Source of the DNA: Chromera velia
Taxonomy: Eukaryota; Sar; Chromeraceae
Assembly (NCBI GenBank): GCA_018398765.1
Contig: JAHBMJ010001546.1
Span: forward strand, 1,187 to 26,584
Reading direction: 5' to 3'
Length of the DNA stretch: 25,398 nucleotides
The translations under genes were made by a program, and so were the position numbers. The notes under the pieces are model-generated. The model was not told the origin of the DNA, made no database searches, and worked only from the letters and a program-made list of their open reading frames with translations. Positions 19,441-25,398 of this stretch are shown here, one piece after another. The first letter of the stretch is position 1. Each line of letters starts with the position of its first letter.

Positions 19441-19501
19441 CGCCAGAAAAAAAAGCAACTCTGCTTTCTGGTTCACGAAAAACTGGCTAAGTCTGGCTCT
19501 T

Positions 19502-19680
19502 TATTGTGTACCGTAAGGTACACACGCGATGCACACGTGCATGTTGTGTGCCGTAAAGTGTATATACGCGATGCATACATGCGTGTATGCATGCTTTCTA
19601 GGCCGACCCGCACGACGGCTTACATGGAGAGCCTGCAGCCGCGCATATGCATCGCATGTATACCTTATGGCACATAACAC
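19502..19680. repeat. Tandem plus inverted repeat (about 40-bp unit)
   Basis: Two direct copies of GTGT(A/G)CCGTAA...CGCGATGCA(C/T)AC lie at about 19505-19544 and 19545-19587. An inverted copy at 19641-19680 ends CCTTATGGCACATAACAC. RNA or single-stranded DNA could fold into a long hairpin, with 19588-19640 as loop. Confidence 0.75.
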
Positions 19681-19684
19681 TCTT

Positions 19685-20310
19685 AAACTATAGCCCTTAA
19701 AGTTTAACCTTTAATAAATCTAATTAAATTACTGTTTTCACATTAAATTAATTTAGTTTATTATTCTATATTGTTTTAGAATAGGATAAAATTCTAGATT
19801 AAATTACTTTAAATTTATAATTTCAATGAATTACTTAAATTTTTTATTTTAGATCAGTAGTACTACTACCCCCAACTACCCTTACTGTACTAGAAATCTA
19901 GTAGTAGTAAGTGATAAGTGATAATGAATCAGATAGTAACCTAGGGAATAACTGATAAGTGATAAGTGATTTAGTAGTGCCCTACAGCACTGTCGCCGTT
20001 TTGTCTTATAGCTAGAAGTATGCTAGAAGTATGCTACAGTGCAACTACTTCATGTTTCTAGTCATGTTTTTGCTTGAGGTATTACTACAGTACTAGCTAT
20101 ATAGCTCGATCTGACCTACATTTTTTTTAGACATTCTTAAATATAGCTAGGCTAAATTATAATATACATTTGTCTGCAAGCATCTTTAAAACACAGAAAT
20201 ACCAGTGTAAACTTGTGAACTAGCTTTTGAAGTAACTCAGAACTTGTAGATAAGTTTTGCAATGTGGAGAGCTTTCAAGCTAGATGACCCACACGTCTGT
20301 ACAAATCCTT
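19685..20310. other. AT-rich spacer with short direct repeats
   Basis: AT-rich. It contains (TAAGTGA)n-like repeats near 19907-19970 and a duplicated CTAGAAGTATG near 20013-20035. No gene. Confidence 0.5.
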
Positions 20311-20625
20311 TATTGATTGATTAATTGATGTCAAACCCTAGATGGAGTTAGAACTCCCGGGCGGCGTATATATGCATAGGTCTGTTCAATTATGCCAGCT
20401 GCAAGCTAAGTGGACGACAGTTATTCGAACTTAATCTGATCAATCATTTACTACAATATGACGAGAAATCATAAAGAGGAGAGAAGGTTGAGAGCGCAAG
20501 AGCGATGTGATGAACTTGCGAACCCCCAGATCAGAAAAGGAGGTGGATACAAAGGGTGAGTCACAACGAGTGAAGCGGTCTGATTGAATTAATGCCAACC
20601 ACTGTAAAAAACCTTGTTCGGCAAT

Positions 20626-20871
20626 CTATCGGGGGCAGACAGAGAGCCGATAAATAAAATCATCTACACACCGGCAGCAGGGTTCATAGATGCACAGCTT
20701 TTTATCAGAGCATCCAACAGGTAGCCCACCTTGCCCGCCCATCAGGTTGTATGTCAGCATGCACAAAAAAGAAAAGATCGAGCCATCCGTAACTGACAGG
20801 GCAGAACGGGGAAGGGCAAAGACGGAAGGAACGCCGGAGGATGACTTGCTGCACAGGAGAAAGACAAACAT
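20626..20871 (-). pseudogene. LINE copy B C-terminal Cys motif, His lost
   Basis: Aligns residue for residue with the copy A C-terminal frame. C65, C68 and C79 are kept but position 74 is Tyr (codon at 20650-20652) in place of His, a C-to-T change. The frame ends at 20626, soon after the motif, whereas copy A continues. Confidence 0.7.
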
Positions 20872-21140
20872 ATGGCGGGAGGATGGGAAGTCGCGTTGCA
20901 GAGGGGTGAGTCTAGCAAGGAGGGGAAAATGAGAGGAAGATTGCCATCATCCTCAGAAGCCTTCATGCATTCCTTTACAACTGTCTGTCTCACCTTGCCC
21001 TTAAAGAAAAGTGAGCCGGTGTCTTGTGCTCTACAACTATTCTGCCCGCGTTGGGATGACAGATCGGGCTCGACCCTCAGCGAGCGGATAGAAATCAAAT
21101 CAGCCCAACAAAGCAGCCTGTCTATAGACCTTATGAATTG

Positions 21141-21842
21141 TTAGCAGCAGTTATTCTTCCAGGCATGCAACATGGCTGCAGGAATAGTGTGTGTTGTGAT
21201 GGAAAAAGAGTGCCACCAGTCAGCCACGCGAGAGCAGAGAAAGGCTTTGCAGGGAAGAAGACCAAGGATGCAAAGAGAGGGCAGGCGGAGGCTACGAGCT
21301 ACTCTTATTCCCACCGCTTGTCTGAAACCTAACTGCCTGACGTCAAGCTCAACTTGAAAGTGCATACGGCCATCCATCAGCAAACCAAAAAGTTTTGCAA
21401 AAAGGTCGACAACGTGAATAGGCCTCCATTCATTGGGAGAGGGAGAGGCAGGGCCTTTAGGGACAGGGCAGATACGCAGCACATTCCAAGAGGGAGGCCA
21501 GCATGCAAAAATATGCATACAATTAAACAAAATAAAAAGTAAAAAACGAGAGAGCGCCGAGTGCGTAAAACAAAGGTCAAGCTGAGCGGGGGAGATTCTT
21601 TCAAGGCCGGAGGCTTTCTTTCTATTCATTTTCTTTAGAGCAGAGGAGATTTGATAGAAAGAGAAGGGCAAAATAGAAGGGTGGAAAGGAGGAGGGGCAG
21701 GTGGGAGGGCGAAAGGGAGAGGCTCTTCATTCTTGTCTTCAAACACCCCTGCCCAATGATTCGAGAACTCACGTGGAGAAGGACGGGAGGCTCCCCCAGC
21801 TGAAGCAGCTTTTTTCTTTCTTCTCCAGGCTCCAGATAGCAA
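21141..21842 (-). pseudogene. LINE copy B ORF with the RT core deleted in frame
   Basis: Starts in the HWAGVFEDKNEEPLP block and contains KKMNRKKASGLERISPAQLD and PVPKGPASPSPNEWRPIHVV. It runs to RQLGFRQAVGI and then jumps directly to RVARSLRLPSLCILGLLP, the post-RT region. Motifs A (FxDFxKAFD), B (QGD) and C (YADD) are absent. The frame is kept through the junction near 21299, giving a 233-residue remnant. Confidence 0.8.
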
Positions 21843-22226
21843 GCAGGTCTTTTAACAACTCTTTTTGTACCCTCCGGGCTTGTGCTCTCTCCCACGTAAC
21901 TCTCTTTCTTTTGAAGAGAGTACGGTGGACTCAGAGAAGCCTCTGCAGTCTATTCAACTCTATTCGAATCCCCTTGAAGTTCCATTTCCATTTCTCACTA
22001 GGCTAAGCTTCCATCTCTCGCTAGATCTCTCGTCTGCCTCTCTAACCTCTTTCTGTAAAGCTTTACATTCCGAATCAAGCCATGCCTCTCTCTTTGAACG
22101 TCTATCTTCTGGGCTAGGCCCCTTGTCCCTTGTCTGCTTGACCGGCCCTACTAGCACATACGACCATTCCTCAACTAACCTGTGCAGACACGCACGATCG
22201 TTACCGCCCTCCGAAATCAGCCCTGG

Positions 22227-22469
22227 TTAGGGATATAGAGATATTGGGGGAGGCGGAGGAGCAGGCGGCTCCTCGAATGGTTCGATCTGCTCATGATAGG
22301 CCCACAAACCAGGCCATCGATCCTCAGCAAACGATTTCACCACTGCTGCAAGCGGCACGATTTCTTCATCAGAGACCAGGGCTGTGCGGTTTGAACAGAA
22401 AAAGGGAGGGAAATCAGAGAGGTTTTGGTGGGGTGGGGGAGCATCTTCGGATTTGGGTGAGAGCATCAT
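22227..22469 (-). pseudogene. LINE copy B N-terminal ORF, truncated by TAA
   Basis: Begins MMLSPKSEDAPPPHQNLSDF and continues with SDEEIVPLAAVVKSFAEDRW and a proline run. It stops at TAA (22227-22229), where copy C has CAA at 23348-23350, a single C-to-T change. Beyond the stop the same frame stays open to 21960 with VLVGPVKQT and EAWLDSECKALQKEVREAD. Confidence 0.75.
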
Positions 22470-22713
22470 TTAATTTTGGATTGAATGAGTTGTGAGCTAG
22501 CTTGTGAGTCTCAAGCTAGGTCTCAAGAGTCAAGAAAGGTTGTGAGCTGTTCCAGAGGCGGTTGAAGGAAAGCGCTGGCAGCCTTGTACCAGGCCCGCAT
22601 AAAGCACGCTAGACAGAATATGGGGAGAACGTCAGACGGAATGTGGAGAACGATGACAGGAGAGTGTACCACTCTAGGTACTATGATGACCTAGACGACT
22701 GCCCACCGTTAGC

Positions 22714-23137
22714 TTCGGAATCCTCTCGGACCCCTGCTAACCGCCTCCTGTCCGGTCTGACCAGCCTAGCTATGAAGCCCTCCTTCCTACACTGTTTTCC
22801 TTGCAGAAGAAGCAATTCTTTATACTTGATTAGCGGTGCTAAACGTTGCTTTTGAGCGTATCCATTAGTGTTGTGCCGGTGTATTTCTTTGCAGGTAACA
22901 TTCACTAACTTCTACGTACCGCGGTGATCGTAATTTTTCTCCACCATGCACCTTAGCTAATCAACCAGTTTTTTGAGCATATTTGAGCAGATTTGCATAA
23001 GAATAACGATTTTAAATGCTTTAAAAGACTCTAAATTGCTTCAGTAACCTAGTTTTACTTTATAATGAAGCTAGAATATAGTAAATTTAAAAGTCACTTT
23101 GGATTTCACTAAGTCCTACTTAAGAGTCCACTCTGTT
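22714..23137. other. Unique spacer between LINE copies B and C
   Basis: The left half is balanced and the right half is AT-rich. No gene. It separates the two copies of the LINE 5' region. Confidence 0.5.
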
Positions 23138-23590
23138 TAGCTTCCATCTCTCGTCTGCCTCTCTAACCTGTTTTTGTAAAGCTTTACATTCCAAATCAAA
23201 CCATGCCTCTATTTTTGACCATCTACCTTCTAGACTAGGCCCTTTGTTCCCTGTCTGCTTGACTGGCCCTACCAGCACACGCGACCATTCCTCAACTAAC
23301 CTGTGCAGATATGCACGATCGTCACCGCCCTCCGAAATCAGCCCTGGTTGGGGATGCTGGGACATTGGGGGAGGCGGAGGAGCAGGCGGCTCCTCGAGTG
23401 GTTCGATCTGCTCATGATAGGCCCATAAACTAGGCCATCGATCCTCAGCAAACGATTTCACCGCTGCTGCAAGCGGCGCGATTTCTTCATCAGAGACCGG
23501 GGCTGTACGGTTTAAACAGAAAAAGGGAGGGAAATCAGAGAGGTTTTGGTGGGATGGGGGAGCATCTTCGGATTTGGGTGAGAGCATCAT
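23120..23590 (-). CDS. LINE copy C N-terminal ORF, open but truncated
   Basis: A 156-residue frame from MMLSPKSEDAPPSHQNLSDF, the best-preserved copy of this region. It has SDEEIAPLAAAVKSFAEDRW, EEPPAPPPPP, YLHRLVEEWSRVLVGPVK and EAWFDLECKALQKQVREAD. The last residues after WKLNR come from the flank beyond the break at 23138. No endonuclease motif. The function of this region is unknown. Confidence 0.7.
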   Translation of the reverse strand: MMLSPKSEDAPPSHQNLSDFPPFFCLNRTAPVSDEEIAPLAAAVKSFAEDRWPSLWAYHEQIEPLEEPPAPPPPPMSQHPQPGLISEGGDDRAYLHRLVEEWSRVLVGPVKQTGNKGPSLEGRWSKIEAWFDLECKALQKQVREADERWKLNRVDS

Positions 23591-23834
23591 TTAATTTTGG
23601 ATTGAATGAGTTGTGAGCTAGCTTGTGAGTCTCAAGCTAGGTCTTAAGAGTCAAGAAAGGTTGTGAGCTGTTCCAGAGGCGGTTGAAGGAAAGCGCTGGC
23701 AGCCTTGTACCAGGCCCGCATAAAGCACGCTAGACGGAATATGGGGAGAACGTCAGATAGAATGCGGAGAACGATGACAGGAGAGTGTACCACTCTAGGT
23801 ACCATGATGACCTAGACGACTGCCCACCGTTAGC
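23138..23834 (-). mobile_element. LINE copy C, 5' region only
   Basis: Matches 22004-22713 of copy B closely over about 700 bases (constant offset of 1121 bases in the right part), including about 240 bases ahead of the ATG. It ends at 23138 within the N-terminal coding region, so the 3' part is missing. This is opposite to normal LINE 5' truncation and points to duplication or deletion at DNA level. Confidence 0.85.
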
Positions 23835-23879
23835 CAGAGGCACCGACAGCTATTTTTTTGTCCTTCGTATTTTTTTTTT

Positions 23880-24484
23880 TCTGACTCGGCTTTTCTTTAG
23901 CAAGATATTTCCTGATGTCAATAAACGCAGAAGACTGCACGTGGAAATGACACCCGGAGCAACCCACTGTTGTTCTTCTTTCTTCTCCTTCTAACTCTGC
24001 CTTTCTTCAGTGGGATGTTTCCTGATTTCAATAAACACAGAAGACTGCACGTGGAAATGACACCCGGAGCAACTCACTGTTGTTCTTCTTTCTTCTCTTT
24101 CTAACTCTGCCTTTCTTCAGTGGGATGTTTCCTGATGTTAATAAACACAGAAGACTGCGCGTGGAAAAGACACCTGGAGGAACCCACTGTTGTTCTTCTT
24201 TCTTCTTTTTCTAACTCTGCGTTTCTTTAGTGGGATGTTTCCTGATGTCAATAAACGTAGAAGACTGTGCGTGAAAAAAACAGCCGGAGCAACCCACTAT
24301 TGTTCTTCTTTCTTCTCTTTCTAACTCTACCTTTCTTCAGCAAGATATTTCCTGACATCAATAAATGCAGAAGACTGCGCGTGGAAAAGCCACCCGGAGC
24401 AACCTACTATTGTTCTTCTTTCTTCTCTTTCTAACTCTACTTTTCTTCAGCGGGATATTTCCTGATGTTAATAAACGTAGAAGC
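23880..24484 (+). repeat. 110-bp tandem repeat array, about 5.5 copies
   Basis: AAGACTG(C/T) recurs every 110 bases (23931, 24041, 24151, 24261, 24371, with a last partial unit at 24481). Each unit carries CTAAC, a pyrimidine run, TTCAG or TTTAG, then AATAAA (23920, 24030, 24140, 24250, 24360, 24470). On the plus strand this order resembles branch point, 3' splice site and polyadenylation signal. The array directly abuts the 5' end of LINE copy C. Confidence 0.92.
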
Positions 24485-24514
24485 TACATCTATGAGGAAT
24501 GACAAACTGAAATA

Positions 24515-24655
24515 TCCGTATATCCAAGATATTTGATTATAAAATATCCAAATATCCAGATATTTGAAGATATTTGGGGATATTTGTGATATTTCAAGAT
24601 ATTTTAAGATATTTGATGATATTTCACCAAATAATTATTTCAAATAATTTGATTA
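24515..24655. repeat. GATATTTG-type degenerate array
   Basis: GATATTT and its complement AAATATC recur every 9-13 bases, first mostly as AATATCC, then as GATATTTG. The sequence is very AT-rich and self-complementary in parts, similar in style to transposon subterminal repeats. Confidence 0.65.
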
Positions 24656-24782
24656 TCATTATTATTATCTTTCATTATCTTATCTATGAGTCAGACTTAG
24701 GAACAGACTACGGGTCAGACCTAGGGTTAGAATGATATTACGATTCGCGACACCCAATCAGCTTCACGGCTATTCATGGTAT

Positions 24783-24986
24783 GTAGGTTGCGGACCGCGC
24801 GCGGGCCGCGGAGGTACGGCGCGCAGTGTTTCTAGAGCAGCCTTGGTGAGTGCCTGCCTAAGCTTTGCGCGGTGCTAGTGCCGCGGTTTTAGCCTACTTC
24901 TGACCATTTGCCGCCCCGCGGCGACAACCGTGCCTTTTAGGGTGCAAGTTGAGGCCCGGCAGTGGACCGCGGGGTGGCCAGAAATA
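24783..24986. repeat. GC-rich island with foldback
   Basis: A GC-rich patch in AT-rich DNA. Arms at 24898-24921 (TTCTGACCATTTGCCGCCCC...) and 24967-24983 (CCGCGGGGTGGCCAGAA) pair with one bulge, and an inner CAAC/GTTG pair extends the fold. It is not coding. Confidence 0.6.
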
Positions 24987-25398
24987 TAAATCCCATCCTA
25001 TTTTATATAAGCCAGTGAAGGCGTTTTGAGAACAAAATGACTATTAAGTCAGGTAATAAAAAGAAAAACTGTACATACATTATCAACCAGATTATCAATT
25101 GAACTATTATTTAATATTAGATTCAATAACCCTCGATCAATATATCTAAATGAGTAGTAATAAAAATGAATGAAACTATATTAAAATGATTATTCATGAA
25201 TGTACACACCATGAAACATTGTTCGGCATTGTCAAATATAATATTAATCAATCAAATCACAGATCTGGCAGAGAAAAGAGGGAAAAGGCGGGGAGTATTA
25301 GAAGCACAAAGTCTTCTCTCCTCTGGACTTGGAGACGCCTCAACCCATTTGACCCCCCCCCCTTATCATCTCTCCACTGCGTTTGACATATGTCTGTA
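24987..25398. other. AT-rich end region, no recognisable gene
   Basis: AT-rich to about 25260, then balanced with a run of about eleven C at 25352-25362. A 66-residue frame at 25186-25386 has no motif. Confidence 0.5.

Larger units (their letters stand above)
20311..22713 (-). mobile_element. Non-LTR retrotransposon (LINE), copy B, internally deleted
   Basis: Same family and orientation as copy A. The 3' end is at about 20327, followed in element orientation by a (CAAT)n-like tail (20311-20330), unlike the (CTAA)n tail of copy A. The 5' end at 22713 is where its match to copy C stops. Coding blocks: N-terminal region (22469 down to 21960), fused linker/RT start plus RT tail (21842-21141) and C-terminal motif (20871-20626). 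About 940 bases covering RT motifs A, B and C are missing at a junction near 21299. Stops at 22227-22229 and 21931-21933 break the frame. Confidence 0.85.

Noticed and set aside
21965..21985. TTCGAATCC as a tRNA T-loop
   Set aside because: No cloverleaf can be built around it; it lies inside LINE copy B.

Overview
This window is nuclear DNA of a eukaryote, probably a unicellular protist or alga. It shows GT-AG introns with acceptors of the form (C)ATGCAG, long gene-poor stretches, microsatellites, non-LTR retrotransposons and a hAT DNA transposon. A chromerid alga (photosynthetic relative of apicomplexans, such as Chromera velia) would fit the splice style, base composition and a TGCATGCA promoter palindrome. 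That is a guess from style, not a proven assignment. No bacterial-type operons, tRNA, rRNA or CRISPR were seen.

Layout. 1-400: TG and TCTG microsatellites. 473-2041 (+): a multi-exon gene or pseudogene with an unusual PFWIASI/GWWYKGN exon and two frame breaks. 2042-2650: very AT-rich. 2657-2793: a short coding-like fragment. 3700-6000: weak remnants of membrane-protein coding, a palindrome-rich AT segment and simple repeats. 7015-10285 (-): non-LTR retrotransposon copy A. 11129-12719: a complete but decayed hAT element with TIRs and an 8-bp target duplication. 13609-14928 (-) and 15555-15879 (+): the two best host genes, divergently arranged over a 626-bp GC-rich spacer. They encode an SR/RGG-type repeat protein and a 72-residue tail-anchored microprotein split by one intron. 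16340-16830: microsatellites. 17278-18552: a tentative spliced gene of unknown function. 18700-20300: AT-rich DNA with short repeats and an inverted repeat. 20311-22713 (-): LINE copy B, internally deleted. 23138-23834 (-): LINE copy C, 5' part only. 23880-24484: a 110-bp tandem array. 24515-24655: an ATATTT-rich array. 24783-24986: a GC island with a hairpin.

How it fits together. The host content is small: two confident genes and two or three doubtful ones. Everything else is mobile-element sediment. The three LINE copies can be compared with each other. They imply one long ORF (N-terminal region, basic linker, reverse transcriptase, C-terminal CCHC motif) with no endonuclease domain that I can see. 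Their decay is dominated by C-to-T/G-to-A transitions, and both the LINE copy A RT and the hAT transposase carry Asn where a catalytic Asp is expected.
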